Origin: Euryodendron excelsum
Lineage: Eukaryota > Streptophyta > Magnoliopsida > Ericales > Pentaphylacaceae
Direction: 5' to 3'
Assembly (NCBI GenBank): GCA_033060915.1
Contig: CM065390.1
Location: forward strand, 22,530,001 to 22,594,000
DNA: 64,000 bases
Shown here: in pieces, positions 47,301 through 59,729 of the stretch
Position numbering within the stretch: the stretch's first letter is position 1
Layout of the letters: every line of letters starts with the position of its first letter
Program-made: the position numbers and the translations under genes
Notes under the pieces: generated by a model
What the model was told of the DNA's origin: nothing
The model's input: the letters and a program-made list of their open reading frames with translations, nothing else
Database searches by the model: none

Positions 47301-50300
47301 TACATGCATCCGACACCCCTATCCAAATTCCTATAACATAGATGCCACTCAATACTCAACTTGCACAAAAATAATATGTATAAATTTGTTTGTGATAGGC
47401 AGCACTTCAAACAAGACTTCATTGTATCCTTAATTTAAAGATAGAAAACATGAAGGAAGTACTCTACATGACACTGCTTATGATGATGCAATAATAGATG
47501 ATTTGAAGTCATTCTGCGTAATGTGAAGCTCTAAGGAATAAGAAGTTAAATTGAAGAAAATAAACAAATTACACAGTAATGCAATTGCCCATAAAGCCAA
47601 ATTTGTTAAAGAATTTAATACCTCTATCCCCTAGAAGGGAACCCATGCAATCACATGACAACAAGGGTAATAATCACAATGTTCCCAAAGCATAGCCTAA
47701 AGTAGAGCTGAAGTTTTATGAGAGAGAGAGAGAGAGAGACAGAGAGAGAGCAAATTAGGCACTACCCATGTAGGACCTAAGCAAATTGGACCCTCAAGGG
47801 AGTTTCAACGGGCAATGAGGCTTTTAGCATGGATGTCCATAACAACGGGCTCATGATACTACTAGTTCTAGTGAAATTTTTTACTCAAGATTTTATCACA
47901 TTGAACAGATCATTCAAAAAGCGTCAAGTGGTATGCGGGCATCATTAGAAGGTTGTGGAGGTCATTGAACAGATCATTTGAAAGGGGTCCAGTAGTCTGC
48001 GTGAAGGTTGTGGAGGTCTGTACATGAACTCCGTGATATTTTATTTTAGAATTTACAGGGAATTTATCTTCCTTCTGCTGTGTATTTGGGCTCTTTCCAT
48101 ATTGTCTAAGCTATTGTTGTGCTTTCACATCTTTTTAAGTGATCCAAAGAACCACTCGAGTAAACAGTAATCAACTTGTGATGATTTCTTTTCTCTAATT
48201 ATTTTTTAATCATCTCGCCTCTTATAAAATTCTTCTTGGTGTCTTACTAGCTTGCATATCAATCAACAACTAAATCAGTTTCATTTTATCCTAGGTAGTT
48301 TATAACCCCAATTCCAAAGCCCTTAACCAATGTTACCTGGTACGCCAATCGTTTCGGTACGTGGAATGAGAATGAGAATGTCATATGTTACATGCTCTAA
48401 AATGCAGTATGATAGGAGTAGATTTACATGAGTTGTATCATTAGAATTTATGGTACTTCTGGGGTAATTTGGTTTTAACATTTAAGCATCCAATAGAGCA
48501 TAGTCTTTCTTTTCCAAATTAATCATGTAAAAACACATTTTTAGAAGCATTATGGCCTATTTTTCTTCATATTGTTTCATTTTATCCTAGCTAGTTTATA
48601 AACCCCAATTCCAAAGCCCTTAACCAATGTTACCTAGTACGCCAATTGTTCCAGTACGTGGAACAAGAATGCGAATGCAAATGTCACATGCTCTAAAATG
48701 CAGTACCATTGGAGTAGATTTACATAAGTTATATTATTAGAATTTATGGTACTTCTAGGGTAATTTGCTTTTAACATTTAAGCATCCAATAGAGCCTAGT
48801 CTTTCTTTTCCAAATTAATCATGTAAAAACACATTTTTAGGAGCATTATGGCCTATTTTTCTGGATATTGTTCTGCCAAAATGCCATTATACCAAGATTT
48901 TCGTTCATTATATTTTATTTTTTTCCTCTTTGGGTAACCTTGGAGAAAATAAATAGGAAAACTTTTTTGGATGACATTGGATTGTTAAATTCACCATTTT
49001 CGAATGAAAGTGTCCCGTGTTTTGAAATGTCGTTCTAAAATTGTAAATTGCTAGGGTATTAGCATTGCTCATAACCTTTAACCTTTCCATAAAATCAAAT
49101 CTTAGTTATAGCAATATGCCCAAAACCACCTAATGATACCATTGTCACAACCTTGGCTGAATTATATTTTTGTATTTTATATAATCTTTTGTAGTTTCTT
49201 CCATGTATGAGGTTGTTTAAAGGTGGATGCACTTATACTTTTGTATCTACTATGTGCTACACATCCTGAACATACTCAGATTATGCTAGATATGAACATC
49301 AAATAACTACAACATTCTTTCAATGCATCGTAATTGGAATTTATCAAAATGTATTAGCTAATAGTTAATCAGTCAGCAAAAGAAATTAAGACTCTCATAA
49401 AAAGCGGTTCCGGACTTACTGGAAAACAAGGCCATTGTATTTGGTCGGAACTACAAGAAAACCAGAAGTTTCAAGCTTTGGCCTCATTGAAACAGAGTGA
49501 ATCCCTACTGCATCAGGGTACAACCCGCACAGAAAATGCAAAGAGTCCTTCTGTCCAGGCTTTGAGATATCCACATGAAGGAACAATTGGTTAATCCCAT
49601 CATCACCGTCATCATCTCCACCACCAGGAATAATGTTAGCCAACCGCATTACATAGAGACTGATCTCCTCATCGCCGTAAGTCCGTTTCAGAACAGGACT
49701 ACTGCTGTCAAGCGCACCTTTCACAATTGTGAATGGCAAAGGAGGGTTCACCTTCTGTGAAATAAAAAGTTGTACCTAAATTTAGATAAAATCACCAAAC
49801 CCTAAAACATTAAATGTATCTAAAATTGAAACAGTCATTTAAACCCCCTAAAACCTTAAACATAGAATGTATATAAATTTAGACAACCCCACTAAAACCC
49901 TAAAAATAAAATGTATTCAAATTATAAACAAAACCAACAAAACCCTAGACATCATTGCCAGCATCGCAACAAACTAAAAGAATTCAAAGATACCAGGAGA
50001 AATATCATTAAAACCCTACATAAATATAACAAAATAAGATATACATACGTACATCCATACACACAAATATTGAGAGAGAGAGAGAGAGTGGCAGCAGTAA
50101 GTCATTTGATAAACTAAACCCCAAATAAATCAAGCTAAATATTCAAACACGTGCATAAATATATGTGTATGGCGAGAGAGAGAGGGAGGGTGGGGACTAT
50201 TGCAGGGGGAGGAGTCATTTTGGAGACTTCGAGATAGTGTTCTTTGAGGGAACGGAGCAAGACAGAGTTGACGGCGGAGGACACGCTCGACGACGATGAC

Positions 50301-50368
50301 CACCTGGATGCTATCATGCGCCACGGTTGCAGAGCGCCACTGGCGCCTGCCAATGCCTGCCTCCACAT
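44337..50368 (-). CDS. MAM33/p32-type mitochondrial glycoprotein family protein, three exons
   Basis: Minus-strand exons: 50368-50204 (or to 50198), 49754-49420 and 44496-44337, about 219-221 residues. Exon 1 encodes a Ser/Arg-bearing, acid-poor N-terminus (MWRQALAGASG...IASRWSSSSS) fitting a mitochondrial targeting peptide, then LRSLKEHYLEVSKMTPPP. Exon 2 gives the family core (PFTIVKGALDSSSPVLKRTY, LFLHVDISKPGQKDSLHFLC, GLYPDAVGIHSVSMRP). Exon 3 completes it (DLDEKMRDALHSYIEERGIN, then LFPFLQAWLYVKDHRNLMRW) and stops at 44337-44339. The exon 2 donor CA|GTAAGT and exon 3 acceptor ACATACAG join in phase. The exon 1 donor is uncertain: CCT|GCAATA or ATA|GTCCCC, both phase 0. Family members form an acidic trimer in the mitochondrial matrix. 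The 4.9-kb last intron holds tandem duplications. Confidence 0.9.
45868..46080. repeat. Tandem duplication in MAM33 intron, about 105-bp unit
   Basis: Two adjacent copies share GGTTGACAAA, CGGAGTGCTTTCATCAAATT, ATGCATGTGGGCTA and CCATCCCAAGTG, so each unit is about 105-115 bp. Non-coding. Confidence 0.8.
47719..47748. repeat. (GA)n microsatellite
   Basis: About 30 bp of AG dinucleotides with one interruption, within the MAM33 intron. Confidence 0.8.
48278..48869. repeat. Tandem duplication in MAM33 intron, 296-bp unit
   Basis: Copies start at 48278 and 48574 with GTTTCATTTTATCCTAG and stay closely similar for their full length, sharing AACCCCAATTCCAAAGCCC, GCATCCAATAGAGC and AAACACATTTTTAG. 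A clear head-to-tail duplication with few differences. Confidence 0.85.
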
Positions 50369-51140
50369 TTTCGCTCCCTTTATCTGCGCTTTGAATTGCT
50401 TTTGCTGCGGTTTTTGAAGCTTTTTGTATTGGTCACGAGGGCGCCGGGCGGTGGTGGTTTCGCGCCGGTGACTGATTTTGGTGGTAAAGCCGGCCTCGTA
50501 TAAGAGTACTCTTGGTTGTACTTTGGTGCTATTTATTTTATATTTTAAGGTTTTTTAGGAAAAATTAGCAAAATAATTAAAAACTCTAAACTTTAATGTT
50601 TAGCTATTAGATTTGTAGAAATGAATGGATAAAAGAAAATAAAATGAAAAATGCTAAATTCTTTTCTTTCTTGGGTTAGAAAAATAGGAAGAAAATGTAT
50701 AAGTATTTATTAAAAAAATATTTTTTGAATTATTTAAAAAAATATGTATAAAGAATTTTATTTCTCTCTCTTGACAAATTTATAATCCAAATGTAAGAGT
50801 GCCTAGTGAGAAAGAAAATTAAATAAATAAAACTTATTCATTTACCTTCTTTTAGTTCATTTTATTCTTGTGATTAGGAGGAAATCATGTAAACGGCTTG
50901 TACTTTAAATACTTACACTAAAACATTAAATAACAGAAGTAACTTTGCCTAATTTTAATTTCCTCCATTTCTTGTTCCTTCTCCCAACCAAATTCATCAT
51001 CAGTACTCTCCCTCTCTAAAACAAAGATATTCAATTTCTAATTTCCTTTTTAGTGTCTTAAATTCTGGGGATTGTGGAATTTTTTACGACATGGCTATAG
51101 TACATACGTATAATACCAAAAAGTCTGATCTGATAAGTAT
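50369..51140. other. Upstream region of MAM33-like gene
   Basis: The first ~130 bp are GC-richer and contain the presumed 5' UTR and core promoter on the minus strand. The remainder is AT-rich. No other gene recognised. Confidence 0.4.
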
Positions 51141-52362
51141 AGCCTAATCTATGTGATTAAAATCATACATTCGAGATTAAGCAACAGTAACAAGTACGAA
51201 TCAATTGCTCGAACTCAATTTTCAGACTTCTGTTATATCCCTCGTATACGCCTTACTCCAGAGAGAGTCTATACTCCAAAGAGAGTGAGCTCACAGCTGC
51301 GAGGATTCCTCATTCTCACAAAAACGTGTATCTCTCAATTTTGAGCAAATGTCACCCTATCTGCTCTTAGAGTGAATATATATAGATACTACAACAAGGA
51401 CCATAAAATTAGTATAACTAGGGCTTCTTACATAAATAAGTATTCCTAATCCAATCAGGATTAATTCCTATTTACGTAAATTATAATTTATACCACTAAT
51501 GAATTATAATTGCACTCATTGTCATACTAGGAATTATATTTCGCGAGTTTCATATTATTAAATGCTTATTTATCTCCCCACGTTAAGATTACAGATACCT
51601 GTCTATTAAATTAAATTACTGACAATTAAATTTAATAAACTTATTTAATTCCTTGAGACCTTCCACTTAACTTATTTGATATGTCGAATTCATAATCCAC
51701 TTACAGGGTTTGATATAATCAAAACTTATAAGCTTTCTTAATGGGGTATCATCAACCCCTATACCGAAACGTGGATTTCATCAATAATTAATATTTACCA
51801 TACACATAATGTTATTGTTCAACTCACTGAGTTTATTGACTCGTAAAGAATCTCACTCTTCTGTAAATCAAAATAATAAACACTATATGCACATGTCTAT
51901 TTATTATATTAGGATTAAGAGCATAAGCACTCATGATAATCATGAGATATTAATTGTTTTATATAGTCCGTATAAAAACAAGTACTTCAACAAGGTCATG
52001 TTCAATACACACAAAGTGTACTAGTGCAAGGAGTTAGAACTATACCGTTTTTCATAGTCAAGATAGAACTATTAAAACTTTGTGCTACAGTTATACTGAT
52101 GGTGTGTCTAATTCTATCTAAGACTATGAACAATAAGTTTATATTCTATAAGAACTGATGATCTGATATTCCATATGTAAGTTGTACGCTACACATCAAA
52201 TCATCTACTATATAGAATAAGAGACACACATGCGTAATTATTAAATAAATAACTCAATACAAATATTACTCACACGAATTCTCATTAAAATAGAATAACT
52301 AATTTATTAATAAATACTAAAGCCATTACACAAAGCATGCCTTTTAGTATAAATCTCCAACA
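51141..52362 (-). repeat. LTR (probably solo) on minus strand, about 1.2 kb
   Basis: Read on the minus strand it begins TGTTGGAGATTTATACTAAA and continues AGGCATGCTTTGTGTAATGG, the style of a plant Copia-type LTR. No PBS, PPT or coding sequence adjoins it. The other end lies near 51141-51170 but is not exact, and no convincing 5-bp duplication was found. Confidence 0.5.
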
Positions 52363-52494
52363 CTAATAACACTACCTATAAACACATATGCATTCATATA
52401 TATATTTGTCCCTCCATTCTTGTCTTTGATCTTTCTTTATAATGTGGATGGTTTGATGGTAAAAGGGTATAGGTGGGCTAAAACCCTTTTGAGA

Positions 52495-52950
52495 ATCATA
52501 GTTGTCACTAACGTGGCTCAGGCCCCCTTGAAAGGTGGTGAGTAGAGAAATAAAAATAGTTAAGAAATAGAGTAGAGATTTACGAGCATAAGAGTAGCAG
52601 ATCAAGCATTCATTACGTTAGTCATAAATGAACCCACTGTATATAGCGAGAGAGGAGCTTAGTTAGTTATGCTTACCTCATCATAACCAATATTATAGGT
52701 GACACATGGCGCTCTCTAATTAGGCAATCATGCAACATCATGGTTGAGGCAGCCATGTCAGTGTTGGAGCTACCTGATGGGGCATGGGGAACATTCCACA
52801 TCTATGGTGGATGTGAGTTTGTACCTTACTTGGAGCTTGCTACGTGCTATCCTATTAAATAGAGTTAAGTTTTGTGTTAAATGTCTCAAATCTTGCACTT
52901 GAGTGGTCTTCGAGGTGATGCTCTCTTTCTCTCTCTCTTTTAGCTAGTCG
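52495..52950 (+). repeat. LTR-like dispersed repeat, copy 2
   Basis: Diverged relative of 19485-19860 in the same orientation: TCACTAACGTGGCTCAGGCC, TTTACGAGCATAAGAGTA, CACTGTATATAG and GCCATGTCAG...ACATCTATG occur in the same order. Ends not resolved. Confidence 0.45.
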
Positions 52951-53340
52951 TGACTCATGGTTCCTTGATCATTGAAGGGACCAACAATTCGACAAATTTT
53001 TTGGTTCTAGCCTCCAATCCACAATATGTTCAAAGGCCCAAAGCGGAAGCGAAGGGAAGTCTAAGAGACAATGTGGAGCTTGTAGAAAGTTCTTCAAGTT
53101 AAGAATTGCCCCAAGGGATGAGGGCATTGTGCACGCCTGTCCTTGGCCTGGCTTGGTTTATTGGATGAGTGGACTTGCATAATGGGCAAGTGGATGCGTG
53201 TGTTGCACAACAACCCCTCAAGGCCACCTACACGGGACTAGCATAAGGTTCCTTTGAAGAGGAGAGTAACATGGCATGCCAGCTTATGGTGGGTCATGCC
53301 ATGTGCCTCATGGAGATAGGAGTATGTACACCTATACAGA
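52951..53340. other. Intergenic
   Basis: Nothing recognised. Confidence 0.3.
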
Positions 53341-53344
53341 CAGT

Positions 53345-53743
53345 GACAGACCCAGAATTTGTGTTGAGGGGAGGCCAAGGTAAAGGATTATGGTAAATTC
53401 TTTTAATTTTTGGTAAGGCCAATGCACTATAGTTTATTATAAATACCCAAAAATTTCTCACAAATTCATATATTTTAAGACACATGAAATTATCCATAAA
53501 TTCACCATTACCACCATAAAGCGATTATAGTCACCACCATGAAGGTAAGATTTTGAGGGAAAGAATAGAAGAGACAAATAACAACTTTAGCCATCTTTAT
53601 GATAAAAGTCTCAATATGTTGAGTTTAGAATAAGAAAAATATACAAAAGTATCTTAACATGGAAATAAAATACATTATGAATTAGTGTAACAACTTTAAC
53701 CCATGTTAGCGTGTGTCAAATTCCACATTAGGAGTCTGCACAG
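53345..53743 (+). mobile_element. hAT-type element left end, decayed
   Basis: CAGTGACAGACCCAGAATTT matches the CAGTGGCGGACCCAGGATTT-type end of plant hAT MITEs, and the following GTGTTGAGGGGAGGCC is also typical. The right end was not found and may have been cut by the LTR at 53744. Confidence 0.4.
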
Positions 53744-55463
53744 TGTTGGCCCAAGTAAGCAACCCAAGAAGGGGGGGTGAATTAGGTTTTTCAAATATAA
53801 TCACAAATAATGTAATTAAAAACTAATTAAGCAATGTAACAGTAGCTAATCAAACTACAAACCAAACAAACAAACAATAAAATGTAATACAAGCAAGTGA
53901 TATAAGCAAGGAAGAAAAATAAAGCACAATGAAGAACATCAAATTTACTAAGGTTCAATCACAACATGTGATCTACGTTCTCCCTCTCAAAATCCCTTTG
54001 AAAGCCTTCTACTATGCAAAAACTCATTTACACAGCAGGTGCTAGTTGCCTAAGTGTCCATCTCACTTTTTACAAGAGCTCTTCTCAAGCTCTCAAACCT
54101 TCCAAGTGATTTTGTTCAAATTTCACTCAAATTTACAAGTATTTTTTACAAGAACACTTAAATTCACAGGTTTACAAACCCTCCCAAGTGAAATAAATGA
54201 AAGTTATACAAAGAATAACTCTTTCCAAGAGTGTATAAGCAAGTGTAACTTAGTAAATAACCCCAAGTACTTCAGCAAAAAGAATATGGCAGTTAAAGCT
54301 CAAAATTTTTTAGCTTTCAGTTGATATTCAGCACTTAAATCTTCATCTTCTCTTTAATAAATATTGTGGGGATCTTGTATATATAGCCTTGCATTGATTC
54401 TAGCCATTGGTAGTGGTTGGAGTGTTTTTAATGTAAAATCAAGCTGTTATAATGGTAAAAAAAACTAGTTGTTACAATCAAGGCGTCAATGCTTTTTCTG
54501 AATGTGTCAACCCATGTTGTTCTAATTCCAACTTCTCAATAATCTACTTCAATGTGTCAACCCCTAAAGATCAATGTGTTGACCCTTTTTGTGTTTCAGC
54601 AAAATCACCAAGGCACTGTCCGAAATGCTTTGGACATTCTCTAATACTTGCTCTCTAGACCAATATGTCGACTCTTTTTTCTAAAGGAGTAGACCATTTT
54701 TCTAGGCCAACTTAGGTCCAAGCTACTGTCTCAATGTGTCGACTCCTGAGATCCATGTGTCAACTCTTTTTACTTAGAGACTTCAACTTTGCAAGACTTT
54801 TCCAATTTTCTTCAAAGCCTTTAAGCTCTTCAAGGATCATCCAAATAAGAATTCTAAGGCTTGAATGACTTCTCCAATGTATGTTGTTCTTCAAGAATAC
54901 CTTCAATATCTTTAAGACGAAATCAAACCATTTTGCTTCTTGAATTAACAAAGTTTCTTCTTTACTTTCAAGATTTCATCAAAATTTTCAAGAGAACTTC
55001 CAAGTCTTGTGATCTCTTCTTTAATTGATCTTTCATTCTTCAAATGTCAGTATTTTTTAGTAAGGCATCAATACTTATTACCGATCTTCTTCTTATTGTC
55101 GTCGATCTCTTTTTAACTGTTGCTGATCTCTTTTGAATTGTTGCCGATATTCTTTTTTAATCTTATTATCAGATTGTAGAATGCGTCAGTTTTTCCAAAA
55201 GAACTGTTGACTTTCTTCTCTTTATTGCTGAAATTCTTTTTAATGATGCCGATCTATTTTTCAAGTTCAGATCTTTACACGCCCTTCAACTTATTCTTGA
55301 CATGCTTCTTAACACATAGTTTCTTCAATATATTTCATTGTGTTAAGTTTCAAATCATAATCTAATTGAGATTAAGGCATGACATAATCTGCACACTAAG
55401 TAGAGTCATTAGATCCTTAACACAATACTTTGTTATCATTAAAATCAAGTCATGGAGTTAACA
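53744..55463 (-). repeat. Solo LTR related to the LTR at 2354-3909
   Basis: On the minus strand it begins TGTTAACTCCATGACTTGAT, as TGTTGACTCTACGCCTTGAT does at 2354, and ends GGGCCAACA. It also shares the TGTGTCGACNCAT-like phrases and the poly(G/C) GGGGGGGTGAATT tract near its end. Neither side has a PPT or PBS. Flanking pentamers are CACAG (53739-53743) and TATAG (55464-55468), which differ only by two C-to-T type changes and may be a decayed target duplication. Confidence 0.7.
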
Positions 55464-56217
55464 TATAGGAGAATTTAACTATATAAGTGGGAACAATAAA
55501 TTCAGTTGATATTGCATGTTTGTCTTTTTAGGGGCAACTCGTGTTGTTACTTATGGTGTCAAAATTGACACGTGCATGCAATCATGTAGGGCTCAACTAA
55601 TATTGCAAGTGCCTTTTTGGGGAAAGAGCCAAATTGTAAGTACTATAAACAACACATTACAATTTGGAAAAAAAACTTGAGTCATAAACCAGTAAGCCTA
55701 ATAAGAATGAGATTAATTTTCTTCTTTTTAGTGGTTGGATGCTTCATAATTTTTATCTCTAGTAATTATTAGACTATTCTAAGAATAGTCTCTCATAATG
55801 AACTTGGGATATACAAGATTCAAACACATGAACCACTTGACTTAAGATAAAATGAAAGGAAATGGGGGGAGGGATGGAGTAAGGAAAAAAAAGAGAAGTA
55901 GACGTAGAGAATATGGGAGCAGTAGAATTCAATGAAATGACCCAATGTTGTCTACCTTATAGTATTACTTTCACAAAGCTCAGTAAATATTTCATAACTT
56001 TTCTTAAGAGGTAATCTTCATAAACACTTGTTTATAAATGATATGAGGATAAATATAAGAGGTTTAAAGGTGAAAATGTAGACTCTTGAAAGAACATGAT
56101 ACGGAAATCATGTTCTTGAACTTAGGAGAATATGGTATCTATATGCAAAAGAAAGAAACATTATACACGTAAAGAGATGAAAAAAATGCATATGTTGAAG
56201 AGAAAGATTATTGTGTC
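55464..56217. other. Intergenic
   Basis: AT-rich sequence with no gene. TGTCAAAATTGACA near 55560 is a small palindrome. Confidence 0.35.
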
Positions 56218-56620
56218 CAGTGTCGGACCTAGTAATTTTTCTCAATAAAGGCAAAAAATACTCATGAACAATTATTTATAAGTAAGATGATAAATTTCAG
56301 TGTTCTTTTTAACTTGGGGTAAACCACTTGAAGAAACTTGGCGGTCTTGGGCATTCAATTTTTCCGATATTATTTTCTTGAAGTGTCTCTCCATTACTGT
56401 AAACAAATAATAAAACAAATCCAAGCAGTGCAAATGTATCACTAATTCCACAAATTTTACACATTCAAATATATAACAAATGTGTGCTTGTGCTAATGTG
56501 TCACTAATTCAACAAATTATAAACAAAAAATGCATCACAAATGTGCCATTGTGCAAATGGATCACTAATCCAACTAATAAGGGCAGTGAATCCTTACTAA
56601 TAAAAAGTATGGCCAAAAAA
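56218..56620 (+). mobile_element. hAT-type end with internal 62-bp tandem repeat
   Basis: CAGTGTCGGACCTAGTAATTT resembles the hAT ends at 35954 and 53345. Inside, three units of about 62 bp start at roughly 56430, 56492 and 56554 (GCAAATGTATCACTAATTC, GCTAATGTGTCACTAATTC, GCAAATGGATCACTAATCC). The right end and target duplication were not found. Confidence 0.45.
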
Positions 56621-59492
56621 AGATTTACTTTATAATATCTTGTTGAACCTGTTGCCCGTGACTCTTCACTCCTACATATGAATCACATGAAAAAAAAAAT
56701 TAATAATAAAAATTCTCAACAACGATTCAATGTTATATCATACAAAACACTATATTCAACTGTCATGTGGTCAAATTTATAAAATAACATATCTCTCTCT
56801 CTCTCTCCGAGAAGTGAAAGTACAAAAAAGAAAGAGTTTGTGGGTCTAGGGCAAACCAGGTTATTTATTCACATTGAAAGGTATGTTTTCATCATATCAT
56901 ATTATCAATAACTTATTTCCATGGAAATTGTTGAATTGGTATAATCAATTAATGTTTGGACGTGTATTAAACTTCTTTTCTTTTTGGATTTGCCGCAGAA
57001 CTCATTTTTAAACTAACACCAAGTCTATTCCCAAAAGGTATTTATATATATACGCCCATCTACAATAGGTCTTTTTGCTCGAAGGGCTATTGGGATTTGG
57101 GAAGCCACTCAACGAGAACAATATAAAAATCACATATATAAATTAATAAATAGGAGACAGTGAGAAACAAACCACTCAACCGAAACAATATAAAAATCAT
57201 TTATATATAAATGGGAGAAAGTGAGAAATGCAGAAAAAGAGGGAAAAAAAAAAACCTAGTTGAGCCATGAAGGTCTTAGGTTTGCCCTTTTTTCTCTTGC
57301 ACAATTGTTGCACAAGGATTTTCATTGCAGCTGTTGGGAAAAAAGGTGTGGATCAGTTTCTAATTTAATCAGTAAATGGGTTTGGGTTGGATAAATTTTT
57401 TTTTTAAGTAGGTATTGGGTTTAGTCGGGCAAAATCTATTTTTTATTGGGTCTGGTTAAATATATATATATTTTTTAAAATTCAATGATTGCAGTCAACA
57501 CCGCTCGACTATACGTCTTTCCTCCGTGATTGTGCCCCTCTTATAGTTATGAGTTTGACTCACGATCCCTTATGGAGCTTTGGCCCTCTAAAAAAGAGAT
57601 GCACATTGTAACAAATTGTGCTTGTATTGCAATCAGCCACACGCCCCATTTAGTGGTGGCAAGAGTGAGCAGGGGGTTCAAAATTTAACTTTTTCTATAC
57701 ACACCTACGATGGCATTTGGATAATTTGGAAAGGTGGTTTCTATGTGTCATTTGACCTAGCTAAAAATTGCATAGCTTAGTAATTAAAATTTATTTGAGT
57801 CAATACTTTGTTTAAAATAACTCAAAAATAAAATAAATAGAGGAGTGACTAAGGAAAACAACAAATTAGCTTGATGCCCAAAGGAAATAATTAAAAAGAA
57901 CCTAGCGAAAGGAGAAATTATTCGATCCTCTTAAAACACCATACGACTTTCATCTCGCAATGTAGTGAGTATTTTCTACTAGGTAGATTTGGTTGATGTG
58001 TTTGAAATCCAGCTAATAGAATTTATCTATTTGGTATGGAGACTCATTGTATTACAAGAGGAGGAGGACTAAGACTAAATAAATTTTCTTAGTAAATTCC
58101 AAAAAGAAAAGATTTAGTAGTAGTTGAAAAGGGCATTAAGCACTTTGAGAATAAAAGCTAGTCTAATGCTAGTTGCGCTCTCACTCATTATTGTAGTCAT
58201 GGTTCCACTTGCCTGCTTGTTCCTCTAATGTAACAAAAAAAAAAAAAAAAGAGAATTAAGCATTCTTAAACAACTACATTTTATTTTCACTAATAAATTA
58301 GCATGTCACTTTTGGACCATTATTATATGATTAGTTAAGGAGTTAACACATTCATTCAGAGGAGTTACCATTAATCACAATTCATAATTTTTTTTTTAAC
58401 CAACAATAGCACGCGTAACTTTTATTTATATGTATGAGGTATATAAATAAATATATAATACCTATACAAGAGACTTTAAAGCAAAGTAAGAATATTTTTA
58501 TAATCTTTCAAGGGTCAAAATTGAGAAACACATCAAAACCTGCAGATAAAAGCAGAACTTCAAAAAATTCCAGGGCAACTTCCGCCACTGACAGTGGTGG
58601 GATGAAGCATAACATCAACCATGGGCATTTGGCACGCATTGATTCCTTGAAATCAACGGTTCGAGATTCTCCGATGAGTGGTAATTCCTCCCTCTGTTTA
58701 TTGACAGACAAAAAGTGAAGTAACCGAAGAGAAGATAAGAAGGAAAAAATATTGAAGCTAGGTAAAGAGTACACACACGGTACGTTTTGGTTTCGATGTT
58801 AGGGTTTTGTACAGCAAATCTCTACTTTTTCGATTGTTCTTTGCTTTTATCAATGTCGCATAGCTCTAACATGGCTGGGGTTTGGGTTGTAACATGGCTT
58901 GGGTTTGATTCATCCCATTGGGGCCAGAGATGTTTGTTTAATTTCTAGCTAGGTTGTTCTGTCGTAAGAATATATCTATATTTTCATGTATTGTAAGTAG
59001 CTGTTGGTTTTTTCAAAATATTTTTTCTTTTAGTATTTCTTGCTTTATAATCATTTCTATCCGTTTCTTGCTTTATAATCATTTCTAGATACTGAATTCG
59101 ATTAGACGATTATTGAATATTGGAACTTTTCATGTTACTGAATATTTTTTTTTTTAATTTTTTCTTGCTTTAATTTTTGCTACTTTCAGTTTCATGTTAT
59201 TGTCCCCAATTTTTGTGTCTAATCTCCGGTGGTTGGGCTGTCACACCCTTACCAGGAATGAGTATGCTACAAATTGTGATGTTTCTCGCCCTACTAATTT
59301 CACATAAATTTCCATATTATTAATGAGTTTGATTTCCACTATGATGATGTGTTGCTTTTGATGTTCCATTACATAGAATCCAAAAGTAGTAACATGCAGT
59401 GATATCCTTCTTGTTACTTATTGATAATGGTATTTCGTTGTTTTGGCTGTTATGTTGTTAGGTTGGTTAAACATTTGATTTTGATTTAACAG
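56621..59492. other. Intergenic; promoter and leader of the 59.5-kb gene at right
   Basis: No ORF is convincing. A CT run lies near 56792-56807. At 57470-57640 an AGTTTGACTCACGA phrase resembles a pol III box B but no box A was seen. The acceptor at 59491-59492 implies a non-coding first exon somewhere upstream, plausibly near 58780-58900, but its ends cannot be fixed. Confidence 0.35.
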
Positions 59493-59497
59493 AGAAG

Positions 59498-59729
59498 ATG
59501 GAAAGGCAGGCACCTTATGCTGATCACAGCGTCGATCCATATGCTACTGCTCAAATGCAGCAAATAGCCCTGCAGAGAATGCGAGAACATGCTGGAATGA
59601 GTAATTTTCCAGGAAGGCTGGACTTATTGGCTGCCGAGAAAGAACATACAAATATGCCCTCAAAAGCAGAGGGGCAGTGGCAGTGGGATAAAAATGCACC
59701 AAGAGTATCATCTCATGGATATAGCGAAG
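59498..59729 (+). CDS. First coding exon of an unrecognised plant gene (partial)
   Basis: The exon begins after an acceptor (TTGATTTAACAG at 59481-59492), with ATG at 59498. It encodes 77 residues plus one base: MERQAPYADHSVDPYATAQM, then a helical MQQIALQRMREHAGM, then PSKAEGQWQWDKNAPRVSSH. It stops at GAAG|GCAAGTATT, a near-perfect GC-type 5' splice site. Reading through instead gives 20 more unremarkable residues before a stop. The Gln/Met-rich start and QWQWD motif look like a conserved plant nuclear-type protein but I do not recognise the family. No following exon was found before the window ends, so the intron exceeds 4.2 kb and carries transposons. Confidence 0.6.
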
